64,000 nt of DNA from Whitmania pigra (taxonomy: Eukaryota > Annelida > Clitellata > Hirudinida > Haemopidae). Numbering within the stretch: the stretch's first letter is position 1; each line of letters begins with the position of its first letter. A model generated the notes under the pieces. It ran no database searches. It worked only from the letters and a program-made list of their open reading frames with translations, and had not been told where the DNA came from. Below, piece by piece: positions 46,301 to 61,186 of this stretch. The position numbers and the translations under genes were made by a program. Location of the stretch: the NCBI GenBank assembly GCA_021613335.1, contig JAJTWR010000231.1, positions 3,604,501 to 3,668,500 of the forward strand, read 5' to 3'.

Positions 46301-49300
46301 CCGAGAAGAGTTTGAGATTCACCTGCGCACTCGGGTATGGACGACATGACGGCACCGTTGGACGACGTCCTTATCGCGGAAGGGGGGGGTCCCAGTCTGC
46401 CGTACATGGCCCTCACCGCCTCGGTGTGAGCCACCCACGCCGAAGGATCGATCGGACGAACCGGTTCCTGTCTGGGGGCCATCATGTACCCTTTGGGATT
46501 AGGATCCCAGCATTTTGCCACCACCAGAGTCACTGGACTGGAGAAAATAATGAAAGAATGAAAAAGTCAACATTCAAGATGCAGCAACGTTCACGAATGC
46601 CATCATAAACAATTTGCTGTTGAAAACATCACAGGATGTCACTCTGTGACGTAATAACTCTCATTGTTTTTTGCTTGTCAAAAGTGCCTGGCAACTGGTG
46701 AAAAGCACAAAGTTTTGAAAAAGTCAGACAAATGTTTGAACATTGTTTGCTGTGCATCAACACGACTTGGAAAATGAAATAATTTCATCGATATAAATAG
46801 CGCGAGTTATTTAGACAAGGTAAATACAGTAGAGAAGAAGGCAGAGTGTTTTGTTTTCGTAGTGGCTTGGTGACTGAGTAAATGAGTTTTCACTTCGTCA
46901 GAATCTAGTGGACCCCTTTTCAAAGTCTAATTTGTCACATCCATCGTAACATCATCATCATGACAAAGTTCATTAAAAAATTAAACATATATTTTTCAAA
47001 TGTATTATTATTCATTATTATTAATCAGCTGTCTCACCCTGGTCTCTGTGCAGCAGACCTGAGAGCATGTACTGCCTCGTCATTGGACATGTCTTCAAAA
47101 CTGACCCCATTGACCTCCAGTATCATGTCACCGGGTTCAATTCGTCCATCCAGAGCAACTGCACCACTGAAAAGCACGAAGAATGCAAATTCACTTTCCT
47201 AGAAACATCCCAAGTTTGAAAATGCATAAAATGAAATGCAACAACATCGAGACTGGAACGCAAAAAACTAAACATCTCTTCAGAGTGCCTTAATATCCTA
47301 GCGGGATGCATAAGACACACACGCACTCACACACACAAAAAGCAGAATCATTACATCATTTTCTCCATAAACTGCGTGATTGAATAGTATTTCCATAAAA
47401 GCCATTTCACGTTGAATGAAAATGAATCAGTTGTTTTGTTGCACGAAATCGAAGTTTTTGTTTCTCAACAATCAACGACAAACAACAAAAACAGACTGTT
47501 GCACGATTGTTTTGATCCAAGAATGCATCCCCTGAAAGTCAGATAAGTATTTCTGGGGAGGTATAATTGAGTAACTCAGCATCCACTAAAGATGATTCGT
47601 TTAAAAATACTTCCATTGTTAATTACATCAGCTGGAAGACGCTTTGGAGAAAGTACCCGGATTACATCCCCAAATTATTGTTCCTCAAGAACCTTAAGAA
47701 TTCATAGCAGCTATAGATATGTAATTGCACTACTTAAGACTCAGTTGAAAAATGATTTTTATTATTCTTATTCATGCACTTTCATTTAACATTTTAAAAT
47801 CAGAAGCCCCTTCATCAACTTGGCCAGATTATTATTATTATTACCTGATAATTTATTTCTTTGCACGGGGATGCTAACTCATCCCACGATCCAAACCTCA
47901 CATCATCATCATCGTATGGCAGATATACATAAGCAATGAAACACTGCCTCAGTAAGTTCATGGAAATGGCAACTGTTTGCCTCAATCATATTCAGATAAA
48001 ATAAAGGTTCAAAAATAAAATATACCCACATTAAGAAAAAAAACCATTTTTACCCTAACAACTCAACCAAGTAAATCTATAAAAAGCAAATGTTAGACTA
48101 AACATTAATGATAATGATGTCATTATCAATAAAAGACAATTATTCCAATTATTCTTAAATAAATTCTTTGGAAATATGATGAAAAATAATGCTTACCCCT
48201 TCATGATGGATCCAACGTATATTCCACCATCTCCGCCCTTGTTCGTTTGACCTACAATACTGATCCCGAGGAAGTTGACCGTATCTGTTGATAAGGTTAA
48301 TAATAATATTATTATATTATAATTATTATACATTTTATTGAATAAAAACATAAAATACAATCATTATCTCCATACTTGCTTTGCAAAGCAATAATAATTT
48401 GTCGATGTTAAAGTATTTGTTGTTTAACGCCTTCTTTTGGTCATTTAATCTCTCAAGTCATTCACTGGTGCGAGCAACTGAGTCATAATTTCAAAGTTCC
48501 AAAGGCATTTCTCATGCAACATCAACTCCATTCACATGCATTACACATACTCATTGTCTAACTGGCTTGCACTCCTCGCAACAATACTAAAACAAATATT
48601 TTATATCTAAATTACTATTATTATTATTATTATTATTATTATTATCTCTTTAAGTGTGTCTGACAAATGCTTGAGAAAATGCAAACTTGAGAAAGAATGT
48701 AATGTTTGAAATGTTCAGGCTCACCCATGTTGAGTACGACGTTGATGACATTGAGAGACATTGTTGAGTCTGTTATGCTACTCATGGAAGATGCCTGTCA
48801 ATGCAACATTGAATATGAAGTGTGCAGCTTCATCAATCAAAACGCCATTACCAAAATTTAAATTGTATCTTATACGGTTAGAAATAAATGAAATGTAGAA
48901 CGTATCTAATAATAAATAGCATTTAAATCGCATTAATTATAAGAGAAAAGTAAGAGGAATTCTTGCTTGGCATCCTGATTAACGAAGGCATCAACGAAGC
49001 GATAAAAGGATGAACTGGAGGGATGAGGATGATAATGATGATGATGATGATGATGATGATGAGGATGATAATGATGATGCCCACATGAACGCAGAATAAC
49101 AAGAATTGAAAATATGAAATAGAAAGATCTATGAGAGCAGAAGCATCATCCAATCTTGACGCGATGACTGAGAGGGCAAAGTATACATTTCCATTTTCAT
49201 CACGAGGGAGACCCAGATAATATCAAATATCCGTGAAGCATGCATACCTGACTAATGGGAGGCATCCTGTGCCTGAACTTCTTCTTCCTGTTCCTCGCGT

Positions 49301-52300
49301 ACATCGACGATGCTCCGGTGGTTCCTGACACGCTGGAGAACCTGGGCACAAAAAATTAGGTTCATCCTTGTATTCTGCTGCCAACTTAAGCATTGAATAT
49401 TCATGCACCTGAACACAACATTTTACACTCGCTGTAATGCAATTTACAACAAAAAGATTGATATTCAACTCAACAATAAAGTTTATTAATTAACGGTTTT
49501 AGCAATCCATCGCGTAGGTGGCACCACTAAGAACAAATTTAATGCCAAATGATTGAAATCAATGCATCATTAGCTGCAACTGATACATTGGAAATGTTTT
49601 TACTTGAAGTGCACACGCCTCATAACCACTGCACCCATTGCAAATGGCGAGAGAAAATTTATCTGTTTCTGAAATAATCTCAGATGCAGATGTTTGCGCA
49701 ACTCATTTACAATTTTCTCAAATTATTCAAAGTTGTCATTCAATCAGTATTTATTACTGAAACCGATTACTGCCATGTAACATCTGTAGTAGGTCATCCA
49801 AGTGGTAAGCCTGGATGCTGGTTCATCATAAAACCATCATAAACACCCCCCAATGTTGCATCGCGACACGAGCAACGAGAGCAGATGCAGCATCTTTATT
49901 GCACGAGAATCCGTAACAGGTGGCGGAAACATCAATTCCATCCAATCTTTATGTACAGCTCCCAGTAATTTTTACACCAAAATATACAAAATTCTTCTAA
50001 TACATTTCCGTGCTTCAGCAATATTGCAAGGCATTGAATGATAGTGCCAGTTTAAACATTTTAAACATTTGAATGTAACCTAAAGGGTGGTCATTTCATG
50101 TATTAAGTATACATAAAAGAGGGCCAATGTTAATCGCATGTTGAAGCGTTGCACAATAAGAATACTGTTCATTAACTCATGATATCCATTAGGAGATCAA
50201 GTACAGGCGAGAGTAATTTCTATCGCTTAATTCCAATTAGAGGAACGTAACGATATCATGCAACACAATTCATCGTTATCTTCTGCTTTTTTTGCTTAAG
50301 AAGGAGGAGCACACACAATCTTAACGTTTCTCCACGTTTGTAAATCAAATGAACAATCCATATACCATTCAACAGCATATCAGAACTCAGCAATTACGTG
50401 AACGGGTGATAAATTGATAATTAAGATATTATATTCTAGTTCAGTGTCTGTTTAAAAAACAACAACAACAATAATAATGTTAACAATAATAATAATAATA
50501 GGTTGACTGTTCTTGACAATAATCAGGAGGCATGAATAGGCAATCATAGCAGCGTAAGATTAATTACATTTCCAGAAGGCATCACAATATCATAAACCAT
50601 CTGCAACTTCATTGATTGCCTCCCAAAGACACGCTAACTCCTTCATTTGTTGCATTGTCCTAGCTTACATCACATATTAATAACTCTAACAAATCAATGC
50701 ATTCATTATTAAAGAATGATACAAGTTCTTTCTTCTACTTGTGGAACAACTTCAGCATCATGTACAAATACGTAAAGATTAATAATGTGCGTTAATAAAA
50801 CGATTACCACGTCATGAGAGGGAATATCTGAATTATTTTAACAACTTCTTTCAAATTGCCCAATTAGTGCCGATATTTTCCACCACCGTGCGAGAGAAAA
50901 TAAAGCACGGCCTTGAGTCAAATCCCAAGCAAGTTGTTTTCGCCACAATAACAATATTGCCATAATTTTAATATTATTATTATTATTATAATAATATTAT
51001 ATATTATAATAAAACTACCAACTCTTACATGTGCTAACATCTCTAATCCAATGAATTAGAAGCAGAATAATGAGTGTCATAACAAGATTCAAGGGGAATC
51101 AACCATGCAGTGAAACGCAATTTACTAGGCATATCAACAAAAGCAATTAATTTTGAAGCTATTAAATTTTTATGAGAAACAACTGCTAAACAAAGAAATC
51201 CCATTGGGTAGACAAATTAAAGTAATTGCGTACGGGTCGAAAAGCAATCCCACAAATACATATACATAAGAAATAATTGAAATGTAAATAAAAATAATAA
51301 TAATTTAAAGTTAGAGAGATTGGGTAGGATTGGTAACAATTGGAAGATCATCAATAATAAGCTACAAAAGAACAAGAAAATCTTAGCAACAGGTGTGGAA
51401 GAGGTTTTAGGCAATAGCTTGTAAAGCAATATCCAAGGCCATAATTTGAACACAATTATGGAGCATAATTAAATGTAATTTTAACGATTCCTGCTTTTAA
51501 AAGCTTCACACCTACTCTTAAGTTAATAATCTCCACGTACTACAACCTATGGTCACCATAGAAATATATCCCACAATAAATAGCACGCAATATAAGAATA
51601 ATAATAATAATTCACGTGGGAAAATTGCAGGGTAATTAAACGTTTTTAATTAATTTAGAGTTTAATTTAGCAATAAGACCTTGCACCTCTTATTTCACAA
51701 AAGTTCAGATCTTCACTTAAAACATACCACAACAAAAACACAGACTGTCAAACAGAAGCAAACATTTCATTAATTTCTCTGTTAATTGATAAAAAAACTC
51801 ATACATCTTCTTGATTTTGAGATTCAGGTGACTAATTATCCAGTGAGGACAAATGTGATGAGCGAGTCATTAATAACTGATAAATTTATAATGAGACTAC
51901 CTGCTCTGCGTGTCGTCTGTGTCAATGACGCTGACTGATTCAATGTCGCTGGTCATGATGGAGGAAGCTCCATCGTAATTCATCCTTTGGTTGTAAGGCT
52001 GTCTAGGCATGGCAATGTGGGGTCCTGAGATTATTTGGTAATCAAGTCTTGTTGTACAACTTATAAATACTTTGATGAGAAATGCATTAATAAGATAAAA
52101 ATAATTAATAATTAAAGGAACGGAATGTAAATTTCTAGAAACCAAGCATGTCTTGTGAGATCATGACATGTCAGTAAGTTGTCCTTTGAATACAAAAGGT
52201 TCCTTGTCCCTTCCCATTTGTTGAGAACAAAAATAAAATTATTCTAGTGTCTAAACATATCACAACAGGAACAGAATACTGAATGCAATCATTGAATTCT

Positions 52301-55300
52301 CCTATGTTATCCTCTCAAGGATATGTCATTGATGATGATGATGACCAAGATTGCAAGTTGACTTAAAATTGGCATCATGAACACCCGACTGATGTCAGGA
52401 ACTCAATGAAAGAATGGCTGAGTTACTGAGATGACACCTAATGCCCAATGATGACACGCATTTTTACTTGACAACAAATTAAACTAATTATTGATTGATG
52501 ATTAGTGTGCCACTCTTAAAATATTTCATTTTGTGCCCGTAGAACTCACAGCTAACTGCTTACAAATTTTAAAGCATTTCAAACATGACCGAAGAACATC
52601 GTATTTGAAAAGTAGTTAAAATGTCATTAGATAATTGATTAAGCTAGTTAAACCAATTAAACAGAATATTTGCAACCTTTCCTGTTGCCCAGCAAGGTGT
52701 CAGTGTCAGTAGGAGGATCGTAAACCACACTCTCCTGGTCAGTTGTTGCAGCACTGTTTAACAACAAACACATCATCCAAATAAATATAATTTATAATTT
52801 GATAATATAATAATTAATATTTTAATGAAAAGTTCCAATTCTCACTCAACGGTCACAGCTAGTAAAACAATTAATGACGATCAATACTTTCAATATTCAA
52901 GTGACGTGAGCAATTACATACTGAATTATCAGAAAGAAATTCGAATGTTAAAGTTCATTACAACAAATAATGATATGTTAAATGAGAGCGAATGAACTCA
53001 CTAATAGGATGGAGGGCGACTGTTGTTGATGGCAGCTGATCTTTCCTTGCCTTCCCCTGTGGGAGCCTGCTTATTATGAGATGGTGGAACTTGGTTGTCC
53101 GAGGAGTGAGTACTGCTATCCGCCGTCACCAACTACAACATCAACGGAATTCTTGCTCATCATTTCAACATTTAATCATTGCCTCATCACTATCATCATC
53201 GTCATCATCACATCGACCATGTCGGCAGTCAATTACTAGGAATGCCAACGTCATCAATTCTAAACGTCACTCCTAAAACAAGATAAAGCTAACACCAAAA
53301 AGCCTAAATGATGTCCTAATCATAACGCAATTGAAACATCCATCATTCTTAACCTCAGCAATATTAATTAATTACATTTATAATATTATTAATGCTAACA
53401 CGTAATTCACTTTTGACCGATAATGAATTTGAATCATAATGATAAGTTTATCAAAGAAGGCAAACAAATAGAAGGTTGATGTTGTAAAATGAGAAACTGA
53501 CATGATAACGATGTTAGTTAACTCTGAGAGATTATTTTCCATCATTTAAGGCCGACAAATTGTAGAGGAGAAACGAAAGTTTGGCAGGAATTTAAAGATT
53601 CTGTCTGTCGTGATTCGATGAACTACTACAGTTAGGAGAATTAAACTTTTATGGACAACAAATAGAAAAATTATATATAATAACTTTCAGGTTGATCAAA
53701 CACAAAAATTCATATATTTTGAATTTCTAAAGGGAACGTAAATTAATAATTGATGTTTGTAACAAACGATCTTCCATTTTCCTACAGTGTTACAATGTCA
53801 ATATCATGAAATACAAAGATCAACACAAGTGTAACTAAAATTAAGTAAGGTTTAATGTAAGACATGAGAATGAGACACGAAAATTTGTGACACCAGAATG
53901 ATAATTAGAGGGGAGGAGCCAGGATCATACTTCACACACGAGTTTGTTTTTACGAACCACAAAACAGTTATGATGATGATGATATGAATGGCAATCATAA
54001 AGGACAACAATAACAATGTCTGAAAGCTCTTAGGACAAAGGATTAAATCCCTTATTGTTTGGCAATTTATACGCGTCATCCTGAGATTACCACTGGGTGA
54101 ATGCGGCTTATCCAAAAACAATCGACTTGTGTCTGAAGTTGATACAGAAAGAATGTCAGACAAAACAAATACGCGACCAAAAATAAACAGGTCGTTTTTT
54201 TCAAATGATTCAAGACTGATGGTGATATTGAAACTTAAAAATTGTGCATCAGAAACAACAAATCATTCTCTGACTGGAAAAGGAAATGATAACAAAAGAA
54301 TCAATTATGAATAATTGGGATTTTCACGCAGACAAGGCAGGAGTGGATAGTTTATGATTTCAAACGTAAATCTCATCCTAGCCAGGCAACGTCAGATTTC
54401 TTGGAATGTTAAAACTTAATCTCTTCAGAGCCAGAACGTTTGGTACACTTCATTACCAATGTCTCGTTATGAGTAAACCATCAACCATCTTTCATTCAAA
54501 GTGGATTACTCATAGTATGTATTAATTAATTATACGGTGAAGGAATAACGTAGAATAATAATAATAATAATTTTATTTGTAAATAAATAAGCGTCCCCGG
54601 TTGAAGAAATTAATAGAAAGAGTATTTGAAAACAATTTCGCCCGATAACATGTCAGGCAGTGGAAAACAACAAAGTTGCAACACGTCCTTCATCAGTGGG
54701 ATGGCAGTTGAAAAGCAAACATCATCTCTGATAATAGGTCGAGGAGCACAAAGTATGTCTGGGTGGAAAGAATAAGTTCATTCGTCTGTTCCACAATTGC
54801 TGTCATCTTTCCATCCTACATTTTAATTTAAATAAAAAAAAAAACTGTATGATGTCACACCGTCATCACCATCATCATCATCGTCGCCGAACTTGTCCCG
54901 TTTGCCGAACCTACAACTTAACAGTCAAGAACAATGCTTTTTTCAAAGAAATATTCGAAAAGCAAATAATGGGTGCAGTTAATCATGCATCCGACCCACG
55001 AACGGACCAACAACAATAATGGCCAATAAATGTCAGAATGGACCCCTCCTAATCCTTCAAGACAGCAATACAACCATCGATATCTCCTTTTATAACAAAG
55101 TGATGACAGTGATTGCAAACTCGGTGTGAAGCAAGAGTTTCAAGTTGTCGACATTTGTGAGAGCAGCCAAAGACCATCAACCGACAAATATATCAATTGA
55201 TCAATACAGACTCCATCCGTATTTGCAATGCATTTATTGGGATGATAGGCGATATGCAATTCGTTTTGTCAAATAGATGTCAATTGCTATGGCTACAACT

Positions 55301-58300
55301 TTAAACTAAAATATCAATTTCCTTAAAAATCGAAACGGACTCATGAAATCCAAAAGTCTGAGGAGGGTCTGTTGAGCCAATTAGAGAGGTTAAAGAAAGC
55401 ATCCTGGCCCTCCGTGAAAGAATTGAGGAAATGTAAACATTTTCACATCCGTTGATTGTATTGAAACCAAACAAATCAAAAGTTAATCTGCCTGTGGCAT
55501 GTATGCCACTTTCATCGGTGATTTAAGCAATAACTGGCTGAAACAACAACAACAGCAGTGTGCCAGTATTGATCTTTAACAAATATAATGGCCCTTTAAC
55601 CGATATCATGTTAATGAGTTTAATTAATGAATTCAGTGCCAAACACAATGCCAATGCAAACTATTTAGAATATTAGAAACAAATTTATCCACTTAAACAG
55701 CAAATAAACACGAACTGAAATTGTACTCACCCAAGACACCACTCTACCGTTGAAGCATGGCAGTCTAGCTTCGTCCTCGATAAGCTCTTCCTTCACAACC
55801 CTGCGAGAAAACCACCGGAAATTAAATGCTTTTAAAGCACCAAATGAAATGTCTAGACATCACTTTTCCTAGAAGTATGTTAATACATGATATATAAAGG
55901 CATAATAACAACATTTTATTTATATTGGTTCAAGAAGACTAATATCTATTTGATAAACAACTCCTAGCTGAGAATTCTTAGCAGAATGCTCATAGAGAAT
56001 TACATTCGCACGAACAAATAAACTAAAATCAATCAATCAATATCCTTCAAAACACGTTCCCAGGATCAAAATGGCAGGCAATTTACTTAATCTCCAGATG
56101 ACGTCAGAAACACGCGCCCTAATGAATCAAAGAATCATCTCAAACTTCCCAAAAGAAAAATTGGCGATGACGATTTATTAATTATTTAGATTTTGAATTT
56201 AATATTTTAAACTTTCAGTAGAAATAAGATGGATAAAATCCGCAGGTTAAGTAGAAGGTGATCATTATTTAAAATCACAATTTCACATCACGAAGCTTTC
56301 CTTTAAACTCTGTTTTTCGTTGAGACATTAAAGATAAGGAAATAGGAATTTATGTTTAGTTCATTTACTCTTTAATTAGATAGATTTTGTTTATCCACAA
56401 AACATTTTGAGACATCAGACATTCCATTCCATTACAGGAATTATTGTTTTGCAAAGGTGGATCTTGTATTAGCAGTCATACTGACAGGTGTCACAAAAGA
56501 AAATAATGAAGTCTGGAACTCAAGAATAACCAGCTGATAAGAAGGAAGTATAATTCAATTTATGACAGAATCTAGCCCCAAGATAACCGACAGCAACATC
56601 ACTTGAGTGTCAGGGTTATCAAAACACTTCAGGTCCTTTGTTGACTGTTATCACCAAGTAAGACAACAAGAACCCATATCACAAGAAAGGAATTTAAACA
56701 AAAAATGAAAACATTTTATAAGCTTCCAAAATAAAAGAACTATTAAACTTATGGAACAAATTGGCTACTTTCCAGAAGTTCCAATTTTAACATGTGAGGC
56801 TTACTTTTTCAATGATAAATGATGCGACAGAATAACAATAATTTAATTTATAGTTTGGCTAAGTGAGTGTTAATAATTTGAGCAAAGTTTATATCAATTT
56901 TGAAGCATCAAAGATTATTTGTGATCAATTTCAAAGAATCTACACATTTAATAACTTTGTTGGTAATAATTATGAACGCATTTCATAGCTTTGTTGATAA
57001 TATTTTTTCACCTTCTTCAATTTCAAATGAAATGAATAATTTCCTCGGAATTAGTTTATAACTAATAAATTTAATTATTAATTTAATCAACAAACTGGCA
57101 AATGCAATCCCGATAATCAAAACAAAGTAATGTTAAATTGGACTAAATCTACTTAATTATAAACATAACATTAATACATAATCCATATAAGCTGACCAAT
57201 TCATTCCAGCTTTCAGTGGAACAAATCTATCAATCACTGTGAAAAGCGCCCATGCCATTCTCACAATATTGGCGTGCAAGTTAGCTCAGAGGGTAGCGTT
57301 CATGCGAACGACAGTAAAAGCAACAGTCGTTACGTGTCGTGTTTGAAACACAACTTGCACATCAACAAAGCGCCTCTTTGATGGTTGAGCGCCTCTGACG
57401 CTTACGATGCTATACAAATACTTATTATTGTTAATTACAATAAGCAACCCTTTGTATGAAATATGTCTTTGCCTTTCTGTTCAGAATACTTAATGCCAAT
57501 TGCTAACCAATCCTCAATTGTTTGAGTTTGTAAACGTAACGAAACTTTTAGGCCTCAGTTTCATGCACAAGTGTTTCAGACCTCATCCAAGTGCAGGTTC
57601 AAAAGTCTGACTTGTACACGTGGTCATTAGTCTGAGATGACTGAGTAATGCAATAAATAAATAACTTGAACTGAATTAACTATGCTCAACTAACACAATA
57701 ATTGGAGGGTAGCCAGGATGACCCATAAATATTAATTACGTTACAGCTTAACACGTCCAATCAAGCAATTATGCCAACGCAGCAAGCAAAAATAGCCAAC
57801 ACGACCTTGAACTTGTTAAATCTATCGTCGGAAACTCATCGCAAGGTTTGAGAAAATAGACGATATTGAAACAAGATGCCAGCCAGTGAATCAGCATCAA
57901 CATCACTTTCATTGATATGGCATGACATCACATTCATCACCGATGATGATAGGAACACCCATCATCATCATCAACAGCAGTCAGCTGCTGATAACATGGT
58001 TACAGATAATGAAGCAAACGAACCTCAGCACAACTATTCCAAACAGTTGAACAATTTGCGTCGTTAAGAAAGTTAAGTTAAACTCAAACGTGGCTGGTTA
58101 AAGCGAATGTGGCAAAATTAATGGCCTACTTCAACTACTTGCTAATGCGTCATCACTAATTTTAAGCACATCCTCCCCACATGAATATAACTTTAATATA
58201 CAATATTGCCTTTGTTTTGTTGCATCTACAAAGCTACTGGCTTCAGCCTGAAAACCATTATTAATGAAAACGAAATAAAATGATCAGGTGTAAAGCAAAT

Positions 58301-59310
58301 GGTTTATGCTTAAATATTGATGTCAAACAGTATTCAAATAGTAGAGTTCTAATAACAGAGATTGTTCAAATACTTATGAGAATTTCAGAAAAGCCTTAAA
58401 AAGAGTAGTGCAAATAATAATTTAATGACAAAATGCTAAACACATTTGAAATCATTCACAATTCATGGTGCATATCAAGGTAATATACTTCCAATCTTCA
58501 TATCATCAAAATATAAAACTCACATCCACTTTAATATATATATATATATACACAACAAACTTTATTTCATCTTAATTTTCTATTTTCTGTCAAAAGTTCA
58601 AAGAAAGTTTTGATACTATAAAATCACCAACATGATGGTTATTGAATCGTTTTGTCAAACTCAAGAGATATCAGGTGGTGAGGGAACATGATATCACAAT
58701 TACTCTACTATTTAAAATAATATGCCCAATTCTGTTCTCTTTAAGTCAGTGAATATTAAACACCTGATGATCACTGAGCAACAACATGAAAAAAACTGAC
58801 TTTTAATTTAAAATGTGATAAGCTGCAAATACTTTTGAAACCATTAATGCACAACATGTCTCAACATGACCGTTCAAATAACTGTTGGTTGTGAACTTGA
58901 ATTTAACAATGTTTAAACAAATAAGTAGTAAATATAATTGAAATTAAAATATAATTGAACTTTAATTGATTCTTGATCAAGAAATGTGCAGCAGAAAACG
59001 GATTCAGCTGTATTATTTTGATTCGATAATATAATAAAATTTTAAAATGAAAAACAAGCCTACATTTGTGCAAAATTCCAATATCAATCAATTATAAGTA
59101 AACTTAACTAATCCAAATGTAATAAAATAGTTACCCAAAATCATCATCCATGGATTTGAAGAAAAATTTATATGCAGGTCTGTTAAGAGCATTTTTAAAA
59201 TCACCAAGTGTCACTTTATCTGAGGATACTGGGAGCTTTATGAGGTACGGCGTATCCTCGTCGTCTATGTGATAAATAACTTTTGTTTCTTCCAAATTAG
59301 ACGCACTCAT
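43355..59310 (-). CDS. DVL: Dishevelled (DVL) homologue
   Basis: Fourteen exons join in phase on the minus strand: 59310-59135, 55800-55731, 53132-53002, 52753-52677, 52024-51901, 49341-49248, 48794-48725, 48284-48197, 47166-47038, 46537-46323, 45902-45771, 45313-45146, 44041-43778, 43569-43355, predicting 650 aa. DIX occupies residues 1-82 ([40 protein letters not shown]). A basic patch [13 protein letters not shown] precedes PDZ at about 235-335 ([50 protein letters not shown]). DEP is at about 410-490 ([38 protein letters not shown]). Dishevelled relays Frizzled signals in canonical Wnt and planar polarity pathways by DIX polymerisation. The C-terminal tail lacks the EFFVDVM-like ending of vertebrate DVLs. 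The DEP exon ends with a weak G|GTTGGT donor. Confidence 0.95.
45326..45364. repeat. (AAT)n microsatellite in a DVL intron
   Basis: AATAATAATAAC-type triplets lie just upstream of the DEP-domain exon acceptor. Confidence 0.9.
46020..46034 (-). other. Candidate 15-nt DVL microexon
   Basis: Between exons 10 and 11 of the DVL model, the minus strand shows TTGCTTTCAG followed by CAGAAAGAGCTGGCA and then GTTACT. A 15-nt exon here would enter and leave in phase 1 and insert a few residues (ERAG-like) into the PDZ-DEP linker without breaking the frame. The donor is weak and the evidence is positional only. Confidence 0.25.
48618..48645. repeat. (ATT)n microsatellite in a DVL intron
   Basis: About nine ATT triplets in the intron before the PDZ exons. 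Confidence 0.85.
49028..49080. repeat. (GAT)n microsatellite in a DVL intron
   Basis: A GATGATGAT run with a few GAGGAT and AATGAT interruptions. Confidence 0.9.
57271..57442 (+). repeat. tRNA-derived SINE, copy 3 (diverged)
   Basis: The head GGCGTGCAAGTTAGCTCAGA (57271-57290) followed by GGGTAGCG, with B-box-like GTGTTTGAAACACAAC, and the body AAAGCGCCTCTTTGATGG, GAGCGCCTCTGACGCTTACG and ATGCTATACAAATAC are colinear with SINE copies 1 and 2. The A-box TTAGCTCAGAGGGTAGCG here is closer to a real tRNA D-arm than in the other copies, but the B-box is mutated. It lies in a large DVL intron. Confidence 0.8.
58529..58550. repeat. (TA)n microsatellite
   Basis: About ten TA dinucleotides in the first DVL intron. 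Confidence 0.85.
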
Positions 59311-60033
59311 TGTTATTGACGCTAAATAAAATTAAAAACAACTTATTCCTTCGAAATGCCTAAAAATCGCGCTTATCAAGCGGCTCAGCCGATAACTACA
59401 AACATCGCCCGTAAAACTAAACACCAGACATGGCTGGCAAAGAACTATTAATAGCTCGACAATGGATGCTAATTTCGTTGCTTTGATCTGATACGAATTT
59501 ACAGAGGGTTTACAACTTCAAGAAAATTAGAAAATAGTTGTGTTAACGATGTGGATGACACATTTTAATAGTTTTAACAGTAGTGATTACAAGTCCAGAA
59601 TATTTGTACATTTGCATGAGCGCTTTGATTGCTCTTTTATGACTTTCTAAAGAGAACATTAACAGTTTGAATTTAAAGAAGCACTTTGAATAGTAATGTT
59701 ATATAATGATTTTGTTATTACTTAATGCTCAAATATAAAATATATTTTGAAAATTTTATTTGTGCGGCAATTCGAAAGAATAATAAATTTGTAATGTTTA
59801 CCTAAATCTCCAACTGATTCAAATATTGGTGATCATAAGAGCTCGAAGCGAAAAATATAGGAGCCATTTGGTTGGATATCAGCAGCAAACTGCCATCTGG
59901 CAACCAATTATGCAACTAAATCAACTTCACAGGAGACTTGTCACTTCAAACTAAAATTTTACTTCTTTTGCGCCCGCTTTTTCAATTTATGAATTTGAAC
60001 AATTTAGAATATTTAAGCTCACTTGGTTACTTT
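59311..60033. other. DVL 5' flank / putative promoter region
   Basis: AT-rich DNA upstream of the Dishevelled ATG. The 5' UTR and promoter should lie here, possibly after an additional noncoding exon. No specific element can be named. Confidence 0.35.
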
Positions 60034-60129
60034 ATCGCAAATAAATATTAAATAAACTTAGACAAATCGCAAATAAATATTAAATAAACTTAGACAAATC
60101 GCAAATAAATATTAAATAAACTTAGACAA
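60034..60129. repeat. 32-bp tandem repeat, three units
   Basis: Three almost perfect 32-bp copies start at 60034, 60066 and 60098, each beginning ATCGCAAATAAATATTAAAT and ending CTTAGACAA (the last ends CAAG). Confidence 0.95.
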
Positions 60130-61085
60130 GTGGCGGGCCCCCGTAAGAAAATCCAAATGGGCCCCTTCAGGATTTGAAGGGCTACGTGTAACTTACATTG
60201 TCAAATTACGAAATAAATCACAATTATTATTTATTAAAACTTAGATTATGAGATTCCATTAAATATATACCAGAAGTTTGAATTTTTGCAATATTGTAAA
60301 ATTATAATTCATGTAGGGGTCTGTGGCCGCTGTGCCTAGGGACCCGAATTTTTTTTGTCGGTAGCCATGGCTGTGTTTCAGAAATTTGTTGGCACTGGTT
60401 TTGGCACATTCCTATAATTTAGGCGTCATACTTTGTTTGAAGTCGCAAGTGAAGGTTAATGGAAAGGCAATTTTAAATCTACTCGAATTTTTCGGTTTTC
60501 GATCCTGTGATCCTCGCAGTTGCAGACTCTGTGGACCACAGTTATGCCAATGATTAGACATTTATAACATTGAGATTTGATATTGACAAACTGTCATATT
60601 TTGTTATGTCAGTGATAAACTGTCATCTGACAACCAATTATTTTGTTACACTTTGAACCAAGTGATAAAGCTGTCAGATAGAATATTTATGAAGATTTTA
60701 AAAAAGAGAATCTAGGTTGTAAAAACTTTTTAAGGCTGGATATGATAAAATACCGGAAGAACCAAGGAAAATAAACTTAGTTAAAAATAGAATCTGCTGA
60801 TGTAGAAGAAGCTTGGGTAATAATCAAGAAAGAGCTAAATCTCGTTATAGATATATATATCTCAATCCGAAACGACAGTCATGGTTTACAAATGAAGTCA
60901 TCAAAGCATTAGGAGCTATAAACAAGAAATAACAAAAATGAAACTTGAGGAAGAGGAAAGGAAGCTTAAGGAGCTAAAAGAAAAATATAAAAAATGGAGT
61001 ACATAAAACAATATTAATAGAAAATCATTTAGCATATGAGACATAAATAGCAAGAGCTTTTTCAGATATGTTGGATGCATACGAA
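60130..61085. other. Repeat-derived stretch with a LINE-like scrap
   Basis: GC-rich phrases GTGGCGGGCCCCCGTAAG (60129) and TGGGCCCCTTCAGG (60158) look like the end of an interspersed element. Near 60860-60920 a plus frame reads NPKRQSWFTNEVIKALG, reminiscent of the linker before LINE reverse transcriptases. Nothing is intact. Confidence 0.35.
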
Positions 61086-61086
61086 A

Positions 61087-61186
61087 GAAAGAGAAAATTG
61101 TACCATTAAAAAATAGTGACGGAAAGACAGTAGATTCAGTAGAAGAAACAGCCAACAGCTTCTTCAGTTCTTACCGAGATAAAATT
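61087..61186 (+). pseudogene. LINE ORF2 linker fragment
   Basis: The plus strand reads KKEKIVPLKNSDGKTVDSVE then ETANSFFSSYRDKI. This is the pattern found between endonuclease and reverse transcriptase in LINE ORF2 proteins (a DG turn followed by an F-rich helix). It is cut short by the Tc-like fragment that follows. Confidence 0.55.
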
